A stretch of DNA of 64,000 nucleotides, taken from Auriscalpium vulgare. Taxonomy: Eukaryota; Basidiomycota; Agaricomycetes; Russulales; Auriscalpiaceae. Position 1 is the stretch's first letter, and every line of letters begins with the position of its first letter. Of this stretch, positions 12,907 to 23,247 are shown in pieces. Under the pieces are notes generated by a model. That model had not been told where the DNA came from. It saw only the letters and a program-made list of their open reading frames with translations, and ran no database searches. The translations under genes were made by a program, and so were the position numbers. The stretch spans positions 51,127 to 115,126 of the forward strand of contig JAHBBC010000052.1 in the NCBI GenBank assembly GCA_019915015.1, written 5' to 3'.

Positions 12907-13930
12907 TTGTTGAACAACAAATTCATCATGAATATCAAAGTCCTATTTCCATTCAAAGCCATTGGGCAATGGCTTTCTGGGCAATGGCCTTTTAACGCGA
13001 CGTCGCTTGCTGCCCAAAGGGGCTTGGTCAACGGACATCCCAGCCTGTGTGTTACGCTTCTCTGGACCATGTGGGGCTGTGCAATCATCATACTCTTAAC
13101 ACTGGCATTTTCCTACTCTACGGAAGATGCCAGTACGAATTTGGTCAGCGGCGGCTTGAATCTGTGGACAGCGACGGAGTTACTTACTTACAACTCTTCT
13201 GAAGTGGGACACTTCCCCAGTAATGCAAAGTTCCAATACATTCAGCACGGTGTTCGACCAACTGGTGTACCAGATGATGACCTATTAGAGCTTCTCATGC
13301 CCATTGACGCATTGATCAGACAGCCAAAAAAAGACTTACTAGATATTTGCGACACACATGACATAATTGTGAAACCACGTTCTGACCGTGCATCACTCAG
13401 TGCTCTTATTCAGTCTCACAACATTAGGTCCTGCGCGGCGTGTTTGGCTGCATCGACGTTCTTTAGATATGTTGGCGGTCCAAGTCTAACATCAACGGAG
13501 AGGTCTCGAATTCATCGGGCTAATAAAGCATCAGCAACCAAGATACACGTTTCAGATGGAAGACCCAAAGATCTGATTCACGCAGAATTTCCACCCCCAC
13601 CGCCTTCTCAGGTCCTGCAACAGCAAATTGTTCGAGATTATTGCCAAGATATTCAATTCAACATGATTAAAGAGGAGGGCTGTAAAATATGCGGTATTCT
13701 TACTCTAAGCAAACACCTAATACCATGGAGCGACATTGAGCAACATGTTGATCTTGATTTGTTGACAGGGGATGGTGTTACTCGGGCACCGCGTCTGTCA
13801 GTTACAGACCCCATTTGCCCTGTGCTAGGCCCTGTCTATGCTCCTGGATGTGAACATGTCTGCAAAAATTGTGCAAAAGAGTTGAAAAAAAACAAATTGC
13901 CTCTGCATGCTTTAGCAAACGGAAATTGGA

Positions 13931-14400
13931 TTACGATTCCTATGAATCGTTGCTTATGTCATCTACATCCAGCTTTTTTTCGACCCATGCAACGACAGTC
14001 TGTGTCGCCTTTTTTGGAAATTCACTCCCACGCTTTGTCCACTCGCGCTTTCAGCTCCCTCACCAGCCTCACGTCTACTCGGGATGATACACTCACTGTA
14101 CACATATTGTTGCCTATAAAGCATTCCACACACACAGTAATATTACTAGGATTGAGCGTATAGAACAGCAGAGCGTATAGAACAGCACGATTGCTAGCAA
14201 GAGATGATGACGTCATTCCGGCTATTAAATTGCATTTAAAACCCGAAATGATGTCATTGCTCTTGAGCTCAAACCGCAGGGCAAAGATGTCAAATAAAGT
14301 AGTCTCTGTTACATATTCTTCCAATTTGAGAAGATTATTGAACCCCGTATTGCACCTGGAATCGTACTGCCGCGCTATGCGTCGGCCCACTCCCAGCAAG
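13931..14400 (+). mobile_element. 470-bp Helitron-like non-autonomous insertion (copy A)
   Basis: The insertion begins TTACGATTCC, with a hairpin ACGATTC/GAATCGT, and ends CCCAGCAAG. It lies exactly between A (13930) and T (14401), without target duplication. Removing it restores an open Helitron frame. Its first ~335 bp align with the reverse complement of 22765-22436, and its last 43 bp with the reverse complement of 20204-20246. It therefore looks like an internal-deletion derivative of the larger inserted element. No coding capacity. In the opposite orientation its hairpin would sit at the 3' end, as in Helitrons, although the terminal bases are not the canonical TC...CTRR. Confidence 0.75.
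14207..14257 (+). repeat. TGACGTCA palindromic repeat 1
   Basis: ATGACGTCATTCCGG is followed, after an AT-rich spacer, by CCGAAATGATGTCAT, its near reverse complement. It lies inside insertion copy A. Related inverted repeats are at 21995-22046, 22448-22498 and 23197-23247. Confidence 0.7.
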
Positions 14401-15379
14401 TCGGGCCTGTGCCTCCTGAGTTACAGGGATTATCATTTGTTGAAAAACTTCTTATCGGTCGAATCAGTCACAACGCATGCGTGGTCAAAGTGCATACCTC
14501 TGGTCACTACAAAATGCGTGCGAATACAGTGATGTATCAAGTGCCTATGCCAAAGGTATATCATGTTCTTCCGCCCAAGAGAGAAGAGCTTGATGAGGTT
14601 ATTGCTTTTATATATATTGGGCCAGTACGCCCTACTGAAAAGGAATACAGACGAACACCTTTGTTAGTAAGGAGGAACAAAGTAGCAAAGGCATTGGAGT
14701 GGCTAAAGTTGAACCATTATGACTATGCTGACCTGACAATCTCTTATGAGAATCTTGCTGATTATCCTGAAGACATGCCTCCTGTGATTGTTGACTACCG
14801 ACAGCCTCCAGCAGAGAACGACTCTGAGGACAAGGCTGTAAATAAAAATGAAGAGGACGAAGGTACCAATGAAGGTGAATGCCCGTTTGTCATTCATACA
14901 TTAACAGGAGAGCAATTGGATAGCAAATCAGGTGCACAGAGGAAAATGCTGGCTATGAAATATCTCAAGGAGGGAGGTAAAGTTCTGGGAATTGGCCATG
15001 CTGAAGCACCAGAGTCAATCTTTGGTAATCCTAAATTGTATCCATCTGCATTTCCATGGCTCTTCCCTTATGGCCTAGGTGGATTGGGCAATACTAATGG
15101 TGAGAAAGTTGTCAGCGATAAAGCACGAAAAAGAGCTCTACTTATGTACTATGACAAACGTTTTCAGTTGGAGCCCTTATTCCCTTTGATAGCATTAAAT
15201 CATAGTCAAATTGCGAACAGCTCAACAGGAGGCTATCTCCTAGCTGCTCGTGCAAGCTTCTCTCAGGTAGCTGACAGGATAATGGCTGTCAATTCAGACT
15301 CATTAGAGGCTTTGATTGCACGGCTAGAAGAGGATGACAGATACATCCCCAAACAGATGAGGAAAAACAGATTTATCAG

Positions 15380-17350
15380 ATGATCAATGATCTGGATCAC
15401 GTGGCACATCACGTGCAGGGTTCTGCAACAAACAAAAAATTCATGCGCAATGAAATATGGTCTTTGATTATGTGGCTTGGTGCTCCTTCTTGGTTCATTA
15501 CCTTTTCTCCAACAGATATTAAGCATCCCATTGCTTTGTATTTTGCTGATGATGATGTTCATATTTATCCTAAGGTTCTTACACAGAGTGAGAGGTACAG
15601 GCTCATAGCAAATAACCCTATTGCAGGGGCGCGGTTTTTCAAGTTCATGGTAGAGCTCTTTCTCAAACATGTCCTAGGGGTGGGTTCCTCTCACCCAGGT
15701 CTATATGGAAAGACATCTGGTTACTATGGCACTGTAGAACAGCAAGGCCGTCTCACCCTTCATCTGCATATGCTCTTATGGATAAGAAACGCACTCACAC
15801 CACAGGAAATCAAAGACAGAATCATGGCCAATGACTCTGCATTTCAAAAGGCTCTGGTAGAGTACTTGGAAGCCACTCATCAAGGGGAATTTTTGGATGA
15901 AAGCATGCAACAAGTTGTGGACAAGATGGACAAGAAGACTGCAAATGATCCCTCACGCGCAGACCCCACTATGACTTTACCTGACACTGCCCCTGTCCCT
16001 TGTAAAAAACATAGTCATACAGAGAAGGCAACACAATGCTCCTCTTGCACCACTTCTAGAAGCTGGTGGTCTACTTTTAAAGATTCAGTCAATGAAATCT
16101 TATTTCGTTCCAACAGACATACATGTCATTCAGGCTGTAAAAATCGTCGCTATCCTTCCTGCAAGTCAAGATTCCCTCGTGATGTCCATGCACAAACAAC
16201 AATTGACTCAGAAAACGGTTTGTTGCAAATGAAGCAAGGAGAAGCATGGCTCAATACAGTGACCCCATTAGTCTCTTATTTAATGCGATGTAATACAGAT
16301 ATTACCAGTCTTCTTTCTGGTACAGCTATCAAGTCAAGCATTGCTTATATCACTGACTATATTACAAAGACACCATTGCGGACCAGCACAATGCTAGAGG
16401 CTATAAAGACAATATTCAACAGAAACTCAGAGTTTATAAATGGAGATGCTACTAAAATTGAGAAGGCTAGGCGAATTATTGTAAAGATTGTCAATGCTTT
16501 GACTGTAAAGCAGGAGTTGGGTGCCCCAATGTCTGCGCTATACATCCTAGGACACCCCGACCACTACACAATGTTCAAATTCAAGACATTCTACTGGAAG
16601 TCATATATCAATGAAATCAAGAAATTTTGGTCCTTTGTTGACTCTGACGAGCCAAGAGAGGAGCGTGTTGTATTAAATACTGTTGAGGGCAATGTAGTTG
16701 CTCTGTCACCAGTACTGGATTATATGTACAGACCAAGAGAGTTTGAAAATTGGCCTTTGCATGACTGGATTTCTAGAGTTCACAAAGTTAAGATAAGTCC
16801 GGCACAGAAGAAAGCGAACAAGGGGAGCAGAGAAGAGACATTTGTTGCAACAGCACAACCACAGTCTCAGGCTGCTTCTGAAAGCACTCAATTAGATGAT
16901 GACATCACAATGCTTGATGCAACACAACTCGGGGAAAAGTCCAATGACAATGAGCATATGGATATTCTGGAAAGTGATGAAGACATGTCAATTAGTGGGA
17001 ACACATTAGTTGGGAGTCCCAAACCGCATCCTGATACTGTTTCAGACAAAGATGATGATAGTGACGATGAGGGAACTGATAGTGACATAGACAGTGAGAG
17101 CATTGAAATGGACAGCGATGATGCAGACTATATCTTTGAGACAGACAATGATCTCGATGATGACGACTATGATGAAAATAAGAAGAAAAAAGGAAAAAGA
17201 GACACAAAGATATATAGATTCTTGGAAGACCACCCTCAGGTAAAGACACACACAATCAGGGTATACTCAGAGGCCAGTGCTCGTGTCCCATGCTTTGTAG
17301 GGGTGTGTTGCCCAGGAAGAATCATGGAAATGAAGAAAATTACCAGCTGA
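15380..17350 (+). CDS. Helitron Rep (HUH endonuclease) domain ORF
   Basis: This frame carries the Helitron helicase-like/Rep domain. The segment GRLTLHLHMLLW contains the HUH metal-binding motif (HLH), and AYITDYITK contains the two-tyrosine pattern Y-x3-Y used for strand cleavage in rolling-circle transposition. Flanking landmarks are EIWSLIMWLGAPSWFITFSP and GVGSSHPGLYGKTSGYYG. A His/Cys-rich segment (CSSCTT, HTCHSGCKNRR) follows. The C-terminal third is a long acidic Asp/Glu/Ser stretch. The apparent start lies just after a frameshift from the upstream DUF6570 part, and the end (after RVPCFVGV) is a second frameshift. In an intact element this would be one RepHel polyprotein with its neighbours. 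Confidence 0.85.
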   Translation: MINDLDHVAHHVQGSATNKKFMRNEIWSLIMWLGAPSWFITFSPTDIKHPIALYFADDDVHIYPKVLTQSERYRLIANNPIAGARFFKFMVELFLKHVLGVGSSHPGLYGKTSGYYGTVEQQGRLTLHLHMLLWIRNALTPQEIKDRIMANDSAFQKALVEYLEATHQGEFLDESMQQVVDKMDKKTANDPSRADPTMTLPDTAPVPCKKHSHTEKATQCSSCTTSRSWWSTFKDSVNEILFRSNRHTCHSGCKNRRYPSCKSRFPRDVHAQTTIDSENGLLQMKQGEAWLNTVTPLVSYLMRCNTDITSLLSGTAIKSSIAYITDYITKTPLRTSTMLEAIKTIFNRNSEFINGDATKIEKARRIIVKIVNALTVKQELGAPMSALYILGHPDHYTMFKFKTFYWKSYINEIKKFWSFVDSDEPREERVVLNTVEGNVVALSPVLDYMYRPREFENWPLHDWISRVHKVKISPAQKKANKGSREETFVATAQPQSQAASESTQLDDDITMLDATQLGEKSNDNEHMDILESDEDMSISGNTLVGSPKPHPDTVSDKDDDSDDEGTDSDIDSESIEMDSDDADYIFETDNDLDDDDYDENKKKKGKRDTKIYRFLEDHPQVKTHTIRVYSEASARVPCFVGVCCPGRIMEMKKITS

Positions 17351-20203
17351 CAATGTTAGGGCTGTTCCACCCTTGGAGGTCAGGTGCTGACATAAAAACA
17401 CCTGAGCAAACGTGGTCTGATGCCTTCAACTCTTATGACTTTACACCTCGGCAAAAACAAATAATGAAGTTTTGCAATATAAAATATGAATGCAATGATG
17501 CACAACATGACTTTGCTGCTCAGAGAAGAAAAGAGTTATCAGAAAAAGAAGGTCATCCAATGTTTGGACGGCACACTGATGAACTTGATATTCAACACAG
17601 TGAAGACCTTGCTTTAGGGGTACCAGACCTTATAGCTCATCTCGAGACAGAATGGGATGATATTGGTCCTCAAACAGCCAATAAAATGGCTCAAATGGTA
17701 CAGATAGAGAATTTGATGGAAGCAAGTGGATGGATGAAAAAGTCAGATCTTATACCTGGAGATGACCTGATACCTGATTTTATTGATGGGGGTGAGAAAG
17801 AGTCATCTGCTTGGAAGACACTATTGGCTGATAAAAGGACTGACATTCTCAATAAAAAGCAGGATGATGTAATGAAGGAAATGACTGGACCAGAGTCAGA
17901 TAAACAGCAAGGGAATTTCAAGTCTCATGCTACTGTAGCTAACACAGTCAAAATTGTAGACTATGAGTACCTCTTCAAAGAATTCTTACCTCAACAGAAA
18001 AAAGATAAAGATATCATTACAGCCACTTGTCTGGAATTCACACTGAATGAAGAGCAAGAACGGGCCTTTACAATTATTGCAAATCATTCTATTGATGTAA
18101 ACGCATCTCAATTGAAAATGCACATTGGTGGAATGGCAGGCACAGGAAAGTCCCAGGTCATCAAAGCACTAATTTCATTGTTTGAAAAGCGAGGACAATC
18201 ATACTTGTTTTTAATTGTAGCCCCAACTGGATCTGCTGCTGCACTTGTATCTGGATCTACATATCATTCTGTTCTGGGCTTTAGAGGAGGTGGGGAATCA
18301 CCTGGAAGTGGGGTAAACAATTCAGCTGGGACAATGACTGCCATTAGAGATCGCCTTCGCCATGTTAAGTATGTATTTCTAGATGAAATCTCTATGGTGG
18401 ACTGTGGCGACCTTTACAATATCAGTTCTCAGATGAGCACAGCTTTGCAAGTTGAAGAAGAGGCCTTTGGAGGCAAAAATATGATCTTTGCTGGGGACTT
18501 TGCCCAATTGCCACCGATCAGTGCAAAAGGACCAGCTTTGTTCAGTCACAAAGTGGGAACTGTGCTCAGTACCACAAATAGCTTGCGCGATCAACGGCAT
18601 ACAATGGGTAAGGCATTGTGGCATCAAAGCACAGTGGTTGTTCTGCTAAGACAGAATATGAGGCAAAATACTATGTCAGAAGAAGACGCATGCTTCCGCC
18701 TGGCATTGGAAAATATGCGTTACAAGTCATGCACTGCTGATGATATTGCATTACTAAAGTCAAGAATACCAGGTGCACAAAACCCAATGGTAGATATCTC
18801 ACATCCTAACTTTCGGCATGTATCAGTCATCACTGCGCTGAATTCCCAAAGAGATCAAATAAACAGTCTCGGGTGTACAAAGTTTGCACAAGATACTAAA
18901 CAGTCATTGACAACCTTTGTGTCAGTAGACAAGTGGAAATCACAAACAGTATCTAAAGAGAGGAAAAAGAATTCTACTGATCCTCGAAGAACATCTGACA
19001 TTCTGCCTGAACCTTTGCAGGACAAATTAAGGCAGATACCACATGCAGCATCTATGAATATCCCAGGGACTTTGAAGCTGTGCCGTGGTATGCCAGTGCT
19101 AATTAAAAGAAATGAGGCAACTGAAGTTTGTGTCACAAATGGCGCAGAGGGGACAGTTGTGGGATGGAAAGCAGTCCTGCACAATAATAATAAAAGCACA
19201 TTAGACACAGTTTTTGTTAAGCTCACAAAACCCCCCTCTGTTGTGCAGCTTGAAGGTCTGCCTATGAATGTTGTCCCAATATCTAAGCAGTCGCTACCTG
19301 TACAGTGTAAAATGGCAAATGACAGCATGGTACATGTCACCCGTGAGCAAGTGCCCATTCTGCCTAACTTTGCAATGACAGACTATGGATCCCAAGGACG
19401 CACAAGACCATACAATGTGGTAGATCTGAAAAACTGCAGGACTCACCACTCTGTATATACATGTCTTTCTCGAGGTTCCAGTCTTAATGGCACAATTATA
19501 CTGCAGATGTGTGATGTAACAAAGATTACAGGAGGCTTATCTGGATACCTGAGGCAAGAATTCCGCGAGCTGGAGATATTAGATGAAATCACAAGATTGC
19601 GGTTCATTGGTAAACTTCCAGAACACATCAATGCTACAACTCGATCAAGTCTGATCAAGCAGTATCAAGCATGGAAAGGAGCTGGAGCAGTACCTGATAA
19701 CGTTCATCCCTCAATAAGATGGTCACAGTTAGATCCTATGGTTGTTCCCTCAACAGAAGATGACACAGCTTGGAGAAAAATCACAGCTATCAAGGAACCA
19801 GTGAAATCCAGGACTGAACAGCAGAAGCCAAGGAAGAGAAAACTGGATGTCCTGCAACAAGAAGACAATAATTCCATATTTCTTCCTGCGCCTGGCACAT
19901 CCACTCTTACAACTGTAAACACACATCACGGGCCAAAACGTATAGCAAAAAAGAGACGAACTGCAGCAAATTTTCTCTCTACTCAGAGAAACCAAAGTGG
20001 GTTGATCTGGAATGGAAATACATGGAGTTGTGCATATGACAGTGTCCTCACTGTACTGTTCCACATGTACAGCTCTCATAAAGATACATGGGCAATGAAA
20101 TTGAGATCTATGAATGAAATTTTCAATGTCCTAACTCAAGATTGGGCTTTACTTGATAACCCTACACATATCCTATCTCAGTTAGAAACTACAAGAGATA
20201 AGA
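17290..20203 (+). CDS. Helitron PIF1-type helicase with start of cysteine peptidase
   Basis: Superfamily-1B DNA helicase domain of a Helitron. Walker A is GGMAGTGKS, Walker B FLDEISMVD. Motif III-like AGDFAQLPP and a motif VI-like segment with TDYGSQGRTRPYN and YTCLSRGSS complete the PIF1 set. Upstream LPRKNHGNEENY and MLGLFHPWRSG are typical junction sequences after the Rep domain; the frame entering them is shifted at about 17300. After the helicase comes NGNTWSCAYDSVLTVLFHMY, the nucleophile-Cys region of a papain-fold peptidase often fused to fungal Helitrons. Coding is cut at A20203 by the 3.3-kb insertion and resumes at 23534. The annotated stop at 20229 lies inside the insertion. Confidence 0.9.
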
Positions 20204-20615
20204 CTTGCTGGGAGTGGGCCGATGCTTAGCACGGCAATATGATTCCACATTGAATACTCTCCACTAATGGACCAAACAAATGTGAACATGAGAGTCCGAG
20301 TTGAATCCAGTAAGTATGAGCAATGACCCACAGCGCTTGACGACCTGCTACCTCCAGAATTGCGGGCGGAGGTGGGCAAGGAAAATATTGTTGGATATAT
20401 CACGTGAGCAAGCTCAAGACCGTGTCGGCAACTTCCGGGTCCTATACAGTTCACACGAACCATATTTTGTATACATGTAGCTGGCTTAGTCTCGGAACCA
20501 GCCACATCGGAGTCAAAAAACAAGGCAAACGGGGACTCCTTAACGTCTGGGGACTTTGAACCGGCGGCACATGGATTGAGTGACTATGTCACTGATAGTC
20601 ACCGCCTAGTCACTG

Positions 20616-21233
20616 ATGCTACAGAGATTAAGTTATGTGACCAAGCGCGTTTGCGCGTCGTCACGTCAATATGCACGCATGCGTCTGCTGTTTGTTTACT
20701 GTAATCAACACCATGCTCCCGACATATTCACTGAGGAGGATGAAGATTTATTTGAGCATCTGTATGGAGAACATTACGACAGCGACCAATTTTCCGACGA
20801 CGAGCAGTCCGAGACTCCCCTCCCTCCGCCTCCACCTCCCGCACCTCCACCCCCGCCAATCCATCCTGTTGACCCTATACAGTTGAAGCGCACGAAGCAG
20901 CTGAGAGATAACTTCAAGGGGAATATCACCGAGGTCGCCCGAGATATCCTCTGTTATATGGACCGCAAGGGCATGAACCTGCCCTTCCTCCTCGACGTAG
21001 TGAGCTGGGGTGATGCGGGCTGCGTAGAAGACAGCAAAACCCGATATGAAAGAACGGGCCTGATGGTCAGTCAAGAACTCCCAAGCATCATCGCACGCTG
21101 GTGCCGTCCTCCGCGCACCTCTGGAAGCCACGACGCACGGGCGGGTGCCGCTTCTGTCCCCATGCAAAATTTTGCAGTCGAGCATCTGGGCAATGTCATC
21201 AATCAGGAGCTAGCGTTCCATGTCACTCCCTGT
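20616..21233 (+). pseudogene. DUF6589-associated protein fragment
   Basis: The frame encodes an acidic segment (EEDEDLFEHLYGEHY), a polyproline stretch, then FLLDVVSWGDAGCVEDSKTR, YERTGLMVSQELPSIIARW and NFAVEHLGNVINQEL. This is the region that precedes the DUF6589 domain in a protein family widespread in Agaricomycetes and linked to mobile DNA. The frame then decays, and the DUF6589 domain itself is missing. It lies inside insertion B1 and is GC-richer than the Helitron around it, consistent with capture of a genomic fragment by rolling-circle transposition. Confidence 0.6.
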
Positions 21234-21452
21234 ACAACACCTGTTCGCAGCCCCATTTTCGCAAACCGTGCGGCTTGGTCGTCCTCCAGCGCCTTGAGTG
21301 GCGAGACGATCACCGACGATGACCGTCATCTTGTTGGGGTATACGAAGTTTGGCATGACGAAGGGCATCGTCTTTCCGGCCCCTGTGCCCGCTATCACGG
21401 GTATATTATGCTCTGTATATTTAGTACGCTGTGTTTCTTCCTTGCGCCGCAC
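21210..21452 (-). pseudogene. RecQ-like DEAD/DEAH helicase fragment
   Basis: On the minus strand the frame gives PVIAGTGAGKTMPFVMPNFV. This matches the motif-I region (AGTGAGKT is the Walker A loop) of the RecQ-like helicases abundant in basidiomycete genomes. Only about 30 residues around motif I are recognisable; DEAH and later motifs are absent. It lies next to the DUF6589 fragment inside insertion B1 but on the opposite strand, so it looks like a second captured piece. Confidence 0.5.
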
Positions 21453-21629
21453 GCTCTGCGCAGGTTTTGCGTCGAGTGCAACAGGCCTCCGGCACCGGCC
21501 CGTGCTACCGCTGGCCAGTCAGTTGCTCACGGGCAAACCGCGACCTTTTGGAATGGTTTCTTTTGGCGGGTACGTGTTTTTTGACCTACTCTACCCATCC
21601 CCAGCTTCTCAGCCCTTAGCCGTAGATGC

Positions 21630-21669
21630 CCCGACCTCTGTGAAAACCGCAGGCGGTACAGAGGTCGGG
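21630..21669. repeat. 12-bp-arm hairpin
   Basis: CCCGACCTCTGT and ACAGAGGTCGGG are perfect reverse complements separated by 16 nt. The hairpin lies within insertion B1; function unknown. Confidence 0.75.
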
Positions 21670-21949
21670 CTTAGTCTGCTCACGCGGCGGGTGCTTGCCG
21701 CTTATCTCCCCGTTATCTCTTGATTTTAATGGGCCCTCGCTCAGGCTCGCTGTCACGCTTGGGCCGATCCATGTGCTGCCGGTTCAAAGTCGCCAGACGT
21801 TAAGGAGTGTCTTTCCGTGTCTTTTTTCAGCTCCGCCACGGCTGGTTCCGAGACTATAGCTGGCTCTTAGCGTACACTGTTATCAGCCTATTCCCTCTCT
21901 CATTGTGCTTCGAGTGCATCGCACCCTCTTCTTGTAGATCATGTGGACC

Positions 21950-21996
21950 ATATTTGTTGGGGAAATTGGGTCCAACCCAATTTCCCCAACAAATAT
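21950..21996. repeat. perfect 22-bp-arm palindrome
   Basis: Bases 21950-21971 and 21975-21996 are perfect reverse complements with a 3-nt spacer (core TTGGGTCCAACCCAA). It is the strongest hairpin in the window and directly abuts a TGACGTCA inverted repeat. Confidence 0.9.
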
Positions 21997-22046
21997 GACG
22001 TCACTCCGGTCACTAAACTGTCGGTTAGTTACCGGAGTGATGTCAT
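21995..22046. repeat. TGACGTCA palindromic repeat 2
   Basis: ATGACGTCACTCCGGT at 21995-22010 pairs with ACCGGAGTGATGTCAT at 22031-22046 with one mismatch. Same outer motif as the repeats at 14207, 22448 and 23197. Confidence 0.8.
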
Positions 22047-22447
22047 AAGTCACACTGTTGCTATGGTAATAACAACATGTACCTACACACAAGGAAATGC
22101 ACTTATGAGGCATATGGATAACAGCCCAGTTGGGGTGTTGTTTAATGTGTGGATGTTGTCTGCAGTGTAAGAGTGTCAGAGTGAGCAGAGTACAGATGTT
22201 GCTGAAGGTGCGCTAGCACTATGTGAGTATTGTCAGAAGATGTGAATACATAGTGATGACGGGCGACGTGGGTGACACGCTAGGGGTGGCATGCACCGTG
22301 AGCAGGTTGGGGCTCGGTCGGGGGGGTGCAGTGGCAGGTATCACGCCATGCAGGGTGCGTGTAGCTGCACCCGTCGATGCTGGCACTGGTGGACGGCACT
22401 GCTAGATGCCAAACAATAATTGTTGCCAACACTTGAGCTCAAAAGCG

Positions 22448-22498
22448 ATGACGTCATTTCGGCTTTTAAATGCACTTTAATACCCGGAATGATGTCAT
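22448..22498. repeat. TGACGTCA palindromic repeat 3
   Basis: ATGACGTCATTTCGG and CCGGAATGATGTCAT flank an AT-rich spacer. This is the B1 counterpart of the repeat in copy A, in inverse orientation. Confidence 0.8.
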
Positions 22499-23061
22499 CG
22501 TCTCTTCCTACCGACTGTGCACTGTTCGATGTTCAATCCTGGCAACATAATCACTGTGCGCGTTGTATGGTCTGAGTAAGTTTCATAGGCAACAATACAT
22601 GTGTAGTGTACAGTGTATCATCCCGTGAGGCCGGTGAGGGAGCTGAAAGCACGAGTGAACAAAGCGTGGGACTGAATTTCCAAAAAGGCGACACAGACTG
22701 TCGTTGCATGGGTCAAAAAAATGCTGGATGTAGATGACATAAGCAACGATTCAAAGGAATCGTAACTTGCTCAGCAACATTGTGCATTGCTCCGTGAAAC
22801 ATGGACTCACCATGCCCCAATTAATACCTGGCCGGCCTCACTCGCATGCTTGCACAGGCCGCCAGGTATTGATCAGGGGCATGGTCTGCAGTTCAATTTC
22901 TGATAGAAACACTTATATGTACTTCACTCCGCATAGTACTTTGGCTAGAGCTCAGACATGACATGATTTCTGGATGCACGAATGGGAGGTGACAGACTTA
23001 GATGCTTTGAAAAGCCTAGAGGAATAGTCTATAACATATGTATTGATGTATATATTGTCAA

Positions 23062-23132
23062 TGGCTCTGTAGTCTAGTGGTATCTGCACTGTATAGTCTT
23101 CAAAACTTGGAGGTTTGCAGTTCAATTCCTGT
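23062..23132 (+). repeat. tRNA-like (SINE-type) promoter region
   Basis: TAGTCTAGTGG fits a Pol III A box and GTTCAATTCC a B box, at tRNA-like spacing. Acceptor and T stems do not pair properly, so this is not a functional tRNA. A similar B-box segment (GCAGTTCAATTTCTG) lies near 22885. Confidence 0.3.
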
Positions 23133-23196
23133 TATAAACAGTTTTGAAAAGATTGGTAATCGAGTCCGGGTAGTACAGTAGCCGGAGTAGAGAGGA

Positions 23197-23247
23197 ATGA
23201 CGTAGTTTCCGAGTGCACTTGTGCTGTGCATCCGAGACTGACGTCAT
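23197..23247. repeat. TGACGTCA palindromic repeat 4
   Basis: ATGACGTAGTTTCCGAGTGCA pairs imperfectly with TGCATCCGAGACTGACGTCAT about 10 nt away. It is the most diverged of the four related inverted repeats. Confidence 0.6.

Larger units (their letters stand above)
12907..15383 (+). pseudogene. Helitron N-terminal region with DUF6570, interrupted
   Basis: Coding sequence 12907-13930 and 14401 to about 15353 forms one frame once the 470-bp insertion is removed: ...ALANGNW|IGPVPPELQGLSF. The first part has cysteine pairs suited to zinc binding (CKICG, CEHVCKNC). The second matches DUF6570, the domain found ahead of the Rep domain in fungal Helitrons (EKLLIGRISHNACVV, PLLVRRNKVAKALEWLKLNH). Near 15350 the frame slips: the expected run TDEEKQIYQMINDLDHV lies one frame away and continues into the next ORF. 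A single-base indel there explains both the early stop at 15383 and the apparent new start at 15380. Confidence 0.8.
20204..22765 (-). mobile_element. Helitron-like insertion B1 with captured gene fragments
   Basis: Reads CTTGCTGGGAGTGGGCC at its left end and ends at 22765 with the hairpin ACGATTC/GAATCGT followed by AA. The left flank is A20203. The left 43 bp are the reverse complement of the right ends at 14358-14400 and 24172-24214, and the right ~330 bp are the reverse complement of copy A. It carries a DUF6589-type fragment, a RecQ-like helicase fragment and several perfect hairpins. It abuts B2 directly, so B1+B2 form one 3330-bp insertion in the Helitron peptidase gene. Strand is given relative to copy A. 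Confidence 0.7.

Noticed and set aside
13931..14400. Treating the 470-bp interruption as a spliceosomal intron
   Set aside because: The edges are TT...AG rather than GT...AG, and the same ends occur on other insertions. A mobile element explains it better.
20203..20229. Stop codon of the helicase frame as a genuine gene end
   Set aside because: The last codons are the terminal sequence of insertion B1. The true coding sequence resumes at 23534.
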